Shown piece by piece: positions 29,231 to 37,514 of a stretch of 64,000 nucleotides of DNA. The DNA is from Vibrio aphrogenes (GTDB lineage Bacteria > Pseudomonadota > Gammaproteobacteria > Enterobacterales > Vibrionaceae), in NCBI RefSeq assembly GCF_002157735.2, contig NZ_AP018689.1:682001-746000 (forward strand). The letters are read 5' to 3'. The translations under genes were made by a program, and so were the position numbers. Under the pieces are notes generated by a model. That model ran no database searches. It saw only the letters and a program-made list of their open reading frames with translations, and was not told the origin of the DNA. The first letter of the stretch is position 1; each line of letters starts with the position of its first letter.

Positions 29231-29260
29231 AAGGTCGCTGATGCGGCCTTTGTTATTTTT
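29231..29260 (+). terminator. Terminator after gmhB
   Basis: AAGGTCGC (29231-29238) with GCGGCCTT (29243-29250), one G-T pair, loop TGAT, then TGTTATTTTT. Confidence 0.8.
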
Positions 29261-29310
29261 AAAGCAAATGCTACTTTTAAAGCAAATGCTACTTTTAAAG
29301 CAAATGCTAT
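29257..29310. repeat. 18-bp tandem repeat, three units
   Basis: TTTTAAAGCAAATGCTAC occurs at 29257, 29275 and 29293 (last base T in the third), with a degenerate fourth unit at 29311-29328 (TTTTAGAGCAAACTCATC). Non-coding, after the gmhB terminator. Confidence 0.9.
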
Positions 29311-29596
29311 TTTTAGAGCAAACTCATCTTTACTGCTAACCGATTAAGACAAGCGCTAGCACATCTGGTTTATTCGCCTTACAATCAATTAAGTATCATT
29401 TTTACAGTGAGATAGATTGTAATATCAAGCGTACTCATTTATCTGATTATCCTTGCTTGTTAAAAAGTTCGATACGCAATTTTGGACCATCGAATGAGAG
29501 AGATTAGTATAAGATTACCCCCATTGACGTCACTGGGGCTGAAGGTGGGTGTCGCTGTTTCAGTGCCAGATGAGCTGACAAAAGGATGAGAGAGTT

Positions 29597-29623
29597 ATGA
29601 ACACAGGCTGGATTGGATGCTAG
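29597..29623 (+). CDS. Possible 8-residue leader peptide overlapping yejB
   Basis: ATG 29597 opens MNTGWIGC and stops at TAG 29621-29623, so its stop overlaps the yejB start (ATGCTAG). AAGGATGAGAGAG lies before it while yejB itself has a weak ribosome site, so termination of this frame could restart on yejB. Weak evidence. Confidence 0.25.
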   Translation: MNTGWIGC

Positions 29624-30645
29624 CGTATATTTTTAGGCGATTACTGTTAGTCATTCCGACTTTTATTGGTATCACATTACTCATTTTTACCTTAACACGG
29701 TTTGTTCCCGGTGGGCCGGTAGAGCGGATGTTGCTGAGTTTACAAATGCAGCAAGGCGATACTGCGGTTGCCACTAGCACGACACATGGTGGGAATAATG
29801 CCTTATCTGAAGACCAAATTGCCGAACTCAATGAATTTTATGGGTTAGATCAACCTATCCCGCAAGCCTACTGGCAATGGTTAACTAAGTTACTCCATTT
29901 AGATCTTGGTGAGTCGACCCGTTATTATGAGCCTGTCAGTGAGATGATTGCTGAGCGACTGCCGGTGTCCCTTTTTTATGGTGGCATGACCTTTCTCATT
30001 AGCTACCTTATCTCGATTCCTCTTGGTTATTTTAAAGCCTTACGCCATGGCAGTGTGTTAGATGCTGCCAGTTCCATCTTCATTTTTGTCGGTTTTGCGT
30101 TACCCGGTTATGTCATAGGGGTATTGCTGCTCAGTTTATTTAGTTTTCATTTGGAATGGTTTCCGATGGGCGGCTTTGTCAGCGATGACTTTGATTACTT
30201 CAGTTTTCCACAACAAATAAAAGATCTGTTATGGCATGCCGTGTTACCTCTGTTTTGTTATTTGATTGGCGATTTTGCGCTGCTCACCATGACCATGAAA
30301 AACAATTTAATGGAAAACTTGGCCGCCGATTATGTGCGTACGGCAATCGCTAAAGGGTTACCTTTTAAACAAGCGATCAAGCGCCATGCTCTGCGAAATA
30401 GTTTGATCCCAGTGGCCAGTTCATTTGGAAATTCGTTGATGTTTTTTATGACCGGTTCATTTTTGATTGAAGTGATTTTTAATATCAACGGTATTGGTCT
30501 ATTAGGTTATGAATCCATTATGGAGCGTGATTATCCGGTGGTGATGGGGCTGTTTGCGATTAATGCGCTTATGCTGTTGATTGGCAATATTTTGTCGGAT
30601 ATCTGTGTGGCGATAGTCGATCCTCGGATTAAGTTTGGAGCTTAA
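29617..30645 (+). CDS. yejB: Peptide ABC transporter permease, YejB-like
   Basis: 342 residues. Membrane segments at about 9-30 and four to five more from residue 120; the N-terminal MLAYIFRRLLLVIPTFIGITLLIF is typical of YejB/OppB/DppB permeases, and the loop AAKGLPFKQAIKRHALRNSLIPV (residues about 240-265) is the EAA-type ATPase contact. The periplasmic insert with SEDQIAELNEFYGLDQPIPQAYWQWL also fits YejB. First gene of a five-gene importer with yejE-like, binding protein and two ATPases. Confidence 0.85.
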   Translation: MLAYIFRRLLLVIPTFIGITLLIFTLTRFVPGGPVERMLLSLQMQQGDTAVATSTTHGGNNALSEDQIAELNEFYGLDQPIPQAYWQWLTKLLHLDLGESTRYYEPVSEMIAERLPVSLFYGGMTFLISYLISIPLGYFKALRHGSVLDAASSIFIFVGFALPGYVIGVLLLSLFSFHLEWFPMGGFVSDDFDYFSFPQQIKDLLWHAVLPLFCYLIGDFALLTMTMKNNLMENLAADYVRTAIAKGLPFKQAIKRHALRNSLIPVASSFGNSLMFFMTGSFLIEVIFNINGIGLLGYESIMERDYPVVMGLFAINALMLLIGNILSDICVAIVDPRIKFGA

Positions 30646-30646
30646 G

Positions 30647-31693
30647 ATGCGCTTATTGTCTAATCCGTTAACTCAAAAAAAACTGAAACGCTTTAAAGCG
30701 ATCAAACGCGGCTACTGGTCATTAATGGTTTTGAGCTTATTATTTGTGCTCGCCTTATTGGCGGAGCTTTTGGTCAATAGCCGTGCCTTGGTGGTGAAAT
30801 ATCAAGGAGAGTGGTTTTTTCCAACTTACGCGGATGTGATCCCAGGGACGCAATTTGATTTAGGTTACCCATCGGAAACCAATTATCGCCACCTGCAAAC
30901 GCTTATCCAAGAAAAAGATCCCGAAGGGTTTGTCTTGATGCCATTGGTGCCTTGGAATCCTTATGAGCAAGATTTTGATAGTGATTTTCCACCGGCTGCC
31001 CCAAGTATTGACCATCAGCATTATTTAGGCACAGACACCATTGGGCGCGATATTTTGGCGCGTTTATTGTATGGCTTTCGTATTGCGATGGGCTTTGCAT
31101 TACTGACAATGGCAATTTCTTATGCAATTGGCGTCACGGTCGGTTGTGTGATGGGCTTTTGGGGCGGTAAGTTTGATCTCTTCTTTCAGCGTTTTATTGA
31201 AATTTGGTCAATGGTGCCATTTTTATATGTGATCATGATTTTAGTCTCCATCATGCAACCTAGCTTTATGTTGTTTACTTTCATTAATGTATTGTTTGGT
31301 TGGATGGGCATGACTTGGTATATGCGCACCATGACTTATAAAGAAAAAGCTCGAGAATACACTTTAGCCGCTAAAGCTTTAGGCGCGTCGAATTGGCGGA
31401 TTTTGTTTCACCACATTTTACCGAATACCATGGTGATGATCGTGACTTTAGCGCCCTTTACTATTGTGGCCAATATTACGGCGCTGACCGCGCTGGATTA
31501 TTTAGGCTTGGGTTTGATGCCGCCTACGCCAAGTTGGGGAGAGTTATTACAACAAGGAAAATCGAATTTAGATGCACCTTGGATTGCCGTTTCTGTGGTG
31601 AGTGCGATTGTGGCGGTCTTGGTGATGGTGACCTTTATTGGAGAGGCCATTCGAGAAGCCTTTGATCCTAAGCGGTTTACTCAATACACATAA
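30647..31693 (+). CDS. yejE: Peptide ABC transporter permease, YejE-like
   Basis: 348 residues from the ATG at 30647 with GGAG seven bases upstream, one base after the yejB stop. N-terminal OppC-type segment (LKRFKAIKRGYWSLMVLSLLFVLALLAELL), the long periplasmic insert typical of YejE (LVVKYQGEWFFPTYADVIPG), HYLGTDTIGRDILARLLYG, and the ATPase contact AAKALGASNWRILFHHILPN near residue 245. Six membrane segments expected. Pairs with the previous gene to form the channel. Confidence 0.88.
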   Translation: MRLLSNPLTQKKLKRFKAIKRGYWSLMVLSLLFVLALLAELLVNSRALVVKYQGEWFFPTYADVIPGTQFDLGYPSETNYRHLQTLIQEKDPEGFVLMPLVPWNPYEQDFDSDFPPAAPSIDHQHYLGTDTIGRDILARLLYGFRIAMGFALLTMAISYAIGVTVGCVMGFWGGKFDLFFQRFIEIWSMVPFLYVIMILVSIMQPSFMLFTFINVLFGWMGMTWYMRTMTYKEKAREYTLAAKALGASNWRILFHHILPNTMVMIVTLAPFTIVANITALTALDYLGLGLMPPTPSWGELLQQGKSNLDAPWIAVSVVSAIVAVLVMVTFIGEAIREAFDPKRFTQYT

Positions 31694-31739
31694 AGCCTGT
31701 TTCATTAGGGATTAAAAAAACAGTAAGGAATATCTATCA

Positions 31740-33623
31740 ATGACAAAAAGATTATTAAATAGTGTATCGAGCTCGAGGTTAACCGCTCAGGTTGCAGTGG
31801 GTGTTTCCCTTTGCTTGGCGCTGTTCTCTTCTTTGAGTTACTCAACCTTGAGCCATGCAGAGAGTTTGCCAACAAACTTACAATGGCAAACCAATGAAAG
31901 TGATCCTATTTTTGCGTCACCCGATGCAAAATACGGTGGCATCTATCACACCTATATCGATAGTTTTCCACAAACCTTTCGCACGGTTGGCCCGGATGCC
32001 AATGGGGGTTTTGCCGCTTGGACTCGCTCGACCATGGCACTACTTGATAGACATCCTAATACCGATAATTGGTTGCCGTCGATTGCGATCTCTTGGGCAT
32101 TTGGTGATGATCATAAAACCGTTTATTTTAAGCTTGATCCCAAAGCGAAGTGGAGTGATGGTCAGCCAGTCACCGCTGATGATTTCAAATTTGTGCTACA
32201 AATGATGCGCTCTAAAGACATTGTTGCTCCTTGGTATAACGATTTTTACACCAATGAAGTGAGCGATATCATTGTCTACGATCCGCACACCATTGCAGTG
32301 GTATCGGGCAAACCTCGCAATGCCGATGAACTGATGGACTACGTTAACCTTGCACCTATTCCTGCCCATTTTTATGCTAATCCCAAAAAAGATGAGAATG
32401 GTGACGGCATTGCCGATGATTTCGTGCGTCGTTATAACTTTAAGCCTGAGCCAACCGTTGGCCCGTATTACATTGATGATATTGATAAAGGGAAAGCGGT
32501 CACTTTCAAGCATGTTAAAGATTGGTGGGGCTACAGCAATAAGTATTATCAATACCGATTCAATGTTGATCGCATTAGCATCAAAGTCATTCGCGATCCG
32601 GATATCGCATTTAAGTATTTTGAAAAAGGTCAGTTAGATTCTTTTCCATTGGTTCGCCCAACGCTTTGGCACGATAAAGCAACGGGAGAATTGTTCGATA
32701 AAGGTTATATCCACAAAGCGTGGGTATTTAACCAAGCACCAATAGGCGCTGGTGGTCTATGGATTAACACAGCGATGCCGCTCTTGGATGACATCAATGT
32801 ACGTCAAGGGTTAATGCATGCCATGGACTATGACGGCATGATTGAAAAGACTCTGCGTAACGATTATGTGCGCAAGTCTAATCCCATGGGGATGGGGCAT
32901 GGTGAGTATGATGACACAAACATTCAAGCGCCGACGTTCGATCCTAAATTGGCGGTGTCTTATTTTGAACAAGCTGGGTTTACTCACATCGGTCCAGATG
33001 GCATTCGTCACAATGGCAAAGGTCAACGCTTAAGCTTTGCCATTACTTATGCCACCCCTGCCCATACTCCGCGAATCGCTTATTTACGTGAGCAAGCGAA
33101 ATTAGCTGGGTTAGATTTAAGCTTAAATTTGATTGATGGTTCGAGCATGTTCAAATATGTGCTGGAGAAAAAACATCAATTATCTTTTCATGATATGTCG
33201 GCTTCACGCATTCCTGTGTATTGGCAGTACTTCTCTGCTGACTTTGCTAACAAGCCACAAAATAATAACTTTACCAATTATACTACGCCGCAGTTAGAGA
33301 GCCTGATTGAAGATTATCGCAATGAATTCGATTTAGAAAAAAAACATCAATTGTCGCGTCAAATTCAGAGCCTGATTGATGAAGCGAAAGTGATCATTCC
33401 TGGTTACATGGTGCCTTATACTCGTGAAGGTTATTGGCGCTGGATGAAGTTGCCTAAGGCATTAGGTACTAAGCAATCCGAGTTTCTATTTTATCCTGCT
33501 GGGTTTATGGGCGCTTATGGGACATTCTGGATTGATCAAGAAGTCAAAAAAGAAACGCTGGATGCGATGAAGTCGGGTAAAGCGTTTGAGCCTATGACAA
33601 TAAAAGATGAGACGTATAGGTAA
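31740..33623 (+). CDS. yejA: Periplasmic peptide-binding protein (family 5), YejA-like
   Basis: 627 residues, signal peptide ending near SHA/ESLP (about residue 40). Family 5 solute-binding core: YGGIYHTYIDSFPQTFRTVGP, WLPSIAISWAFGDDHKTVYFKL, WSDGQPVTADDFKFVL. The segment DENGDGIADDF (near residue 220) resembles a Ca-binding loop. C-terminal WKQ-type SEFLFYPAGFMGAYGTFWID. Closest in outline to YejA, which captures oligopeptides (and microcin C in enterobacteria); substrate here is unproven. Placed third, after the permeases, unlike E. coli yejABEF where it comes first. Confidence 0.85.
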   Translation: MTKRLLNSVSSSRLTAQVAVGVSLCLALFSSLSYSTLSHAESLPTNLQWQTNESDPIFASPDAKYGGIYHTYIDSFPQTFRTVGPDANGGFAAWTRSTMALLDRHPNTDNWLPSIAISWAFGDDHKTVYFKLDPKAKWSDGQPVTADDFKFVLQMMRSKDIVAPWYNDFYTNEVSDIIVYDPHTIAVVSGKPRNADELMDYVNLAPIPAHFYANPKKDENGDGIADDFVRRYNFKPEPTVGPYYIDDIDKGKAVTFKHVKDWWGYSNKYYQYRFNVDRISIKVIRDPDIAFKYFEKGQLDSFPLVRPTLWHDKATGELFDKGYIHKAWVFNQAPIGAGGLWINTAMPLLDDINVRQGLMHAMDYDGMIEKTLRNDYVRKSNPMGMGHGEYDDTNIQAPTFDPKLAVSYFEQAGFTHIGPDGIRHNGKGQRLSFAITYATPAHTPRIAYLREQAKLAGLDLSLNLIDGSSMFKYVLEKKHQLSFHDMSASRIPVYWQYFSADFANKPQNNNFTNYTTPQLESLIEDYRNEFDLEKKHQLSRQIQSLIDEAKVIIPGYMVPYTREGYWRWMKLPKALGTKQSEFLFYPAGFMGAYGTFWIDQEVKKETLDAMKSGKAFEPMTIKDETYR

Positions 33624-33629
33624 AAGAGG

Positions 33630-33848
33630 GCGCTACGCTTCGAGTGACTAGTTGCTAGTTTCTAGGAAAAGCAAAAAGCAAAAGCAACAGCCGAGTTGCG
33701 GGGACGCTCCGCTCGAGAGCCGAAAAGCGGTTTCGTAGCTCGAGTCTCGGTCGTTTCACTGCTCGTTTTTCGGTCATTCGCTTTTATCTTTTTCGATCCA
33801 CGATAAGCGCAGCGGCCGAGTAACGAGAACCGAAAAATTGAATTAACG
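33630..33848. repeat. CGAG/CTAG repeat spacer inside the peptide importer locus
   Basis: Between the binding-protein stop and the first ATPase lie 233 bp of low-complexity sequence: heptamer-phased GACTAGT-TGCTAGT-TTCTAGG, AGCAAAA repeats, and many CTCGAG/CGAGTC words. No terminator with a T run and no gene is evident, so readthrough from yejA may serve the ATPases. Confidence 0.6.
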
Positions 33849-33856
33849 GAAACCCA

Positions 33857-34882
33857 ATGACCCAAAACCCTGTTTTAACCATCACTGATTTATGTACTGA
33901 ATTTACCACTGATGATGGGGTGGTGAGGGTACTCGATGGGGTGACTTTTCATGTCCCTAAAGGCAAAACCATTGGGTTAGTCGGTGAGTCAGGATGCGGT
34001 AAAAGCGTTACCGCAATGTCGATTATGGGGTTATTGCCAAAACCTTTTGGTCAGGTGGTATCTGGTCACATTGAGTATCGCTATCAAGATAAGGTGGTTG
34101 ATTTAGCTCGTTTACCGGCAAAACAACTTTATCAAATGCGTGGTAATGCGATTTCGATGATTTTTCAAGATCCCATGACCGCGCTTAATCCGGTGCATAC
34201 CATTGGTAAACAATTGATGGAGGTGTATCAGCTGCATCAGCCGCAATTAAATAAAAAACAGCGTTATACACAGGCGTTGGAGATGTTGGAAAAAGTCGGG
34301 ATCCCATCGGCGAAACAACGGATGTTAGAATTTCCTCACCAATTGTCAGGTGGCATGCGTCAACGAGTGATGATCGCGATTGCATTGGCTTGTAAACCGG
34401 ATGTGTTGATTTGTGATGAACCGACCACGGCGCTGGATGTCACTGTACAGGCACAAATTTTAGATTTAATGAAATCGTTGCAGCAAGAAACCGGGATGTC
34501 GATTATTTTTATCACCCACGATTTAGGTGTGGTAGCGGAAATGTGCGATCAAGTGGTGGTGATGTATGCTGGGAAAGTGGTGGAACAAGCAGAGGTGTTT
34601 TCATTATTCGATTTTCCAACTCATCCTTATACCCAAGGTTTATTGGCGTCGATGCCCAATCAACAATCGGAACCTAAATCGGAACTCCCCACGATTGAGG
34701 GCTCAGTTCCTCATTTATCCTCGATGCCAAGTGGCTGCCGTTTTGCCTCCCGCTGCCCATATCAACAAGAACACTGTTTGCAGCAGAGCCCCACATTAAA
34801 AAATAAATCACACGATCATCAAGTGAGTTGTCATTATTGGTCACAATTGAGGCCGCGCGGTATGTCTAAGGAGCATTTATGA
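33857..34882 (+). CDS. Peptide ABC transporter ATPase, OppD/DppD-type
   Basis: 341 residues. Walker A GESGCGKS (near residue 41), signature LSGGMRQRVMIAIAL, Walker B VLICDEPTTALDV, switch THDLGVVAEMCD, and the C-terminal oligopeptide/dipeptide ATPase tail with Cys cluster (CRFASRCPYQQEHC). It equals the first half of fused YejF. Its stop overlaps the start of the next ATPase by 4 bp (ATGA). Confidence 0.9.
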   Translation: MTQNPVLTITDLCTEFTTDDGVVRVLDGVTFHVPKGKTIGLVGESGCGKSVTAMSIMGLLPKPFGQVVSGHIEYRYQDKVVDLARLPAKQLYQMRGNAISMIFQDPMTALNPVHTIGKQLMEVYQLHQPQLNKKQRYTQALEMLEKVGIPSAKQRMLEFPHQLSGGMRQRVMIAIALACKPDVLICDEPTTALDVTVQAQILDLMKSLQQETGMSIIFITHDLGVVAEMCDQVVVMYAGKVVEQAEVFSLFDFPTHPYTQGLLASMPNQQSEPKSELPTIEGSVPHLSSMPSGCRFASRCPYQQEHCLQQSPTLKNKSHDHQVSCHYWSQLRPRGMSKEHL

Positions 34883-35928
34883 AGCAAGTACCGTTAAAGA
34901 CAACCGACTTATTGGAAATCAAAAACCTCAAACAATATTTTCATTCTGGTAAAGGTATTTTCAAAAAAGGCTATACCGTGCATGCGGTCGATGATGTGTC
35001 ACTCAGTATTAAAAAAGGAGAGACCTTAGGCATCGTCGGTGAATCAGGGTGTGGTAAAAGCACCTTAGGCCGTAGTTTATTACGTTTGTATGAGCCGACA
35101 GCTGGGCAAGTTTTTTTTGAAGGCCAAGATATTTGTCAGCTTGATCATAAAGCGATGCGCCACTTACGCCAGGAAATGCAGATGGTGTTTCAAGACCCAA
35201 CGGAATCATTAAACCCACGCCATACCATTGGGATGATTTTACAAGAACCGTTTGTGATTCACCGTTTAGGAACCGAGCAGCAAAGACAACAATGGGTGAG
35301 CGAATTATTAGTTAAAGTCGGGCTCACTCCTGAAGCGGCTCAACGTTACCCACACGAATTTTCAGGCGGACAAAAACAGCGGATAGGTATCGCGCGGGCG
35401 ATTGCTTTAAAGCCTAAGCTGGTGGTGTGTGATGAATCAGTGTCGGCATTGGATGTGTCAGTACAAGCGCAAATTTTAAATTTATTAATGAAGCTGCAGC
35501 AAGAAATGGAACTGACGTTGATTTTTATTGCCCATGACTTATCGGTAATACGTCACATATCCGATAAAATTGCGGTGATGTATTTAGGGAAAATTGTTGA
35601 ATATGGTGAAGCGCAGCAGGTGTATCAATCTCCTCAGCATCCTTATACTCAATCTTTGTTGTCAGCGATTCCGATTACTCATCCTAAATATCGAGATGTT
35701 ACTTTACGCCAAAAAGAACAAGGCATTGGAGAGCGAATCTTATTACAAGGGGATATTCCTTCACCGATAGAGCGGCCAACAGGTTGTCATTTCGCTTCCC
35801 GTTGTCCTAAAGTGATGCCGAAATGTGCGAGCACAGCACCAGAACTTCGACCTTATTTAGAGCACAATCACCATCAAGTATCGTGTTTTCTCTATAATGA
35901 ACCCAACACCATTAAAGAAAATGATTAA
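34879..35928 (+). CDS. Peptide ABC transporter ATPase, OppF/DppF-type
   Basis: 349 residues. Walker A GESGCGKST, signature FSGGQKQRIGIARA, Walker B LVVCDESVSALDV, switch IAHDLSVIRHIS, and the C-terminal tail with CHFASRCPKVMPKC. Equals the second half of YejF; with the previous gene it forms the ATPase pair. 12 bp before the lipoprotein gene, so that gene is likely in the operon. Confidence 0.9.
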   Translation: MKQVPLKTTDLLEIKNLKQYFHSGKGIFKKGYTVHAVDDVSLSIKKGETLGIVGESGCGKSTLGRSLLRLYEPTAGQVFFEGQDICQLDHKAMRHLRQEMQMVFQDPTESLNPRHTIGMILQEPFVIHRLGTEQQRQQWVSELLVKVGLTPEAAQRYPHEFSGGQKQRIGIARAIALKPKLVVCDESVSALDVSVQAQILNLLMKLQQEMELTLIFIAHDLSVIRHISDKIAVMYLGKIVEYGEAQQVYQSPQHPYTQSLLSAIPITHPKYRDVTLRQKEQGIGERILLQGDIPSPIERPTGCHFASRCPKVMPKCASTAPELRPYLEHNHHQVSCFLYNEPNTIKEND

Positions 35929-35940
35929 AGAGGCCAATTC

Positions 35941-36339
35941 ATGTTAAGTAAGCCATTCTTATTTACCACTTTGTCTATTGCATTATTATCGGGTTGTACC
36001 GTAGTTAATGATGCCCCGATTACGGAACCTGTGACCACGACTACCTCAGTGGATGGCGTTCCTGTGACTAGCTTTGCTTACAAATGCCGAGTTGCCCAAT
36101 CAGATAGCGACTATCAAGCTCAGTTCGAAATCCCATTTTTGATTGAATATTCTGGAAAAGATAACGAGAACGCCACTTTAGTTGAGCGTTCAGGTTCTTA
36201 TCCTTTGGTGAGAGTGAAATCCGCTTCGGGGGCCAAATACGCTTCAGTCGATGGCATGCAAGAGTTCTGGGGTAAGGGCGACAGCGCCATGATTACCTTT
36301 AACCACGAAACGTTTAACGACTGTTACTTAGTGAAGTAG
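35941..36339 (+). CDS. MliC-like lysozyme-inhibitor lipoprotein
   Basis: 132 residues. Lipoprotein signal with lipobox LLSGC (Cys near residue 19). The C-terminal 90 residues carry the MliC/YdhA pattern: YKC, ASGAKYAS, FWGKGDSA, and a final Cys (NDCYLVK), the same spacing as membrane-bound inhibitors of C-type lysozyme. Placement right after the importer ATPases, with AGAGGCC before the ATG, puts it in the operon. Family call is from motif pattern; inhibitor activity is inferred. Confidence 0.75.
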   Translation: MLSKPFLFTTLSIALLSGCTVVNDAPITEPVTTTTSVDGVPVTSFAYKCRVAQSDSDYQAQFEIPFLIEYSGKDNENATLVERSGSYPLVRVKSASGAKYASVDGMQEFWGKGDSAMITFNHETFNDCYLVK

Positions 36340-36356
36340 TTTGTCTAGGTTAATGG

Positions 36357-36983
36357 CTATTTAGGGTAGGTCACCGTATATCGCGTCGGTTTATGATTCA
36401 TGGCTAAGGTAATATTGAGCATAATAGCACCAACAACCGATAAGCCGATGAGCCAAGGTGAAACAAAAAATAATGATGCGATGACAATCGTACAATCCAA
36501 AACCATTTGCGTTTTGCCCACGGAAATGCCGGTTTTATCTTGAATCAGTAAACACATGACGTTAAAACCACCCAAACTCGAACGATGGCGAAATAAAATC
36601 AGCATACCGATGCCAATCAGTAGCCCTCCGGCCACGGCACTGAAAATGGCATCAATATGATTTACTTGAATGACATAATGCATGTGATCGGCAAAGACGG
36701 CCACCAAGCTGCCAGCAATTAAGCTATTGATAGCAAAGGCTTTACCAAAGCGTAGCCAAGCCAGAGCATAAAATGGCAGATTAATGACAAAGTACAAGCT
36801 ACCAAAGCTAAATGGAGTGAGTTGGCTCAGTAACAGAGAGAGCCCGGCAGTGCCACCAGTAATCAGTTGAGCGGAAGATAAGAAATAAACGCCAAGCGCC
36901 ACAATAAAACTGCCGACCATTAAGGCGACTATATCTTCTTTGGGTGTATGTTTTTCCATCACAGTTTCAATCTTTTTATCCAT
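36357..36983 (-). CDS. YitT family membrane protein
   Basis: 208 residues with about five to six membrane segments from residue 18 on. The motif LGVYFLSSAQLITGGTAGLSLLLSQ is the YitT/DUF161 core, and a second related segment (AGGLLIGIGMLILFRHRSSLGGFNV) follows, suggesting an internal repeat. The C-terminal DUF2179 domain found in longer YitT proteins is absent. Function unknown. Converges with the lipoprotein gene. Confidence 0.8.
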   Translation of the reverse strand: MDKKIETVMEKHTPKEDIVALMVGSFIVALGVYFLSSAQLITGGTAGLSLLLSQLTPFSFGSLYFVINLPFYALAWLRFGKAFAINSLIAGSLVAVFADHMHYVIQVNHIDAIFSAVAGGLLIGIGMLILFRHRSSLGGFNVMCLLIQDKTGISVGKTQMVLDCTIVIASLFFVSPWLIGLSVVGAIMLNITLAMNHKPTRYTVTYPK

Positions 36984-37242
36984 AAAGAGTTAAAACAGTA
37001 ATCAAAAAAGAGTACTTTTGATACTTAGAGGTGAATATCAAGGTAAACGGCTTGTATTTTAATGTTTACGAACTTGTAAAATCGCGTTGTTGGTTTTTAC
37101 ACTCAAATCAATAAATCTGCACTTATTCAGCCTTGTATTATTTTTTTTCATCTTAATCGTGATACTTTTGCATGCAGAAAATGCAGATTGCTACTTTCTG
37201 ACGTGAAGCAAATTAGGTAGAATACCGCCATCTAAATGAGTG

Positions 37243-37258
37243 ACGAAAACGTTTGCTT
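37243..37258 (+). promoter_or_regulatory. PurR operator of glyA
   Basis: ACGAAAACGTTTGCTT matches the PurR consensus at 14 of 16 positions, including the central AAACGTTTGC. It begins about 20 bp downstream of a -10 hexamer TAGAAT (37218-37223), so it would act just past the transcription start. PurR control of glyA is known in enterobacteria. Confidence 0.85.
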
Positions 37259-37332
37259 TTAGTCGTTGGACCAGTTTTTTAAGAATTTTATCGTTTTATG
37301 ACCTTTTGGTTTATTTAGGAATTATTGATTAG

Positions 37333-37491
37333 TACCAATCACACTAATTAGATGATCAGACATTGCGTAGGGAAAAGGCTTGAGCACAGGGAGGAATGGT
37401 CGATAAGTAGTTGGCGCTACTGTCCACATTTTTACCCCGTTATCGAGTATTTTAACTTGGCAGCATGACCAAATAATGAGAATGGTTGGTA
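37333..37491. repeat. TACC...GGTA short inverted-end element, copy C (159 bp)
   Basis: Left end TACCAATCACACTAATTAGA, then TGATCAGACATTG, equals the reverse complement of the right end of copy B; the right end (reverse complement TACCAACCATTCTCATTATT, then TGGTCATGC) equals the left end of copy B. It is thus inverted relative to copies A and B and has a longer, unrelated interior. It ends 24 bp before the glyA ATG. Confidence 0.72.
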
Positions 37492-37514
37492 TCAACCTGA
37501 GCTAGGAGATACAC

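Larger units (their letters stand above)
29095..29616. other. Spacer between gmhB and yejB with inverted and direct repeats
   Basis: 522 bp. It holds crossed inverted repeats (AATACCGC at 29093-29100 with GCGGTATT at 29165-29172; TTAACCTCA at 29104-29112 with TGAGGTTAA at 29197-29205), a terminator at 29231, an 18-bp tandem repeat at 29257, and a short overlapping reading frame at its end. No gene is seen. Confidence 0.55.
36984..37514. other. glyA control region
   Basis: 531 bp between divergent genes. It holds the glyA promoter and PurR operator near 37218-37258, then the TACC...GGTA element (copy C) inside the leader. The leader from the promoter to the ATG is about 285 nt. I see no glycine riboswitch pattern. 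Confidence 0.6.

Noticed and set aside
33662..33865. 67-codon minus-strand frame in the importer repeat block
   Set aside because: Composed of repeat-derived sequence, antisense to the start of the ATPase gene, no ribosome site.
36984..37514. Glycine riboswitch before glyA
   Set aside because: No paired aptamer pattern seen; the leader is explained by a PurR operator and the repeat element.
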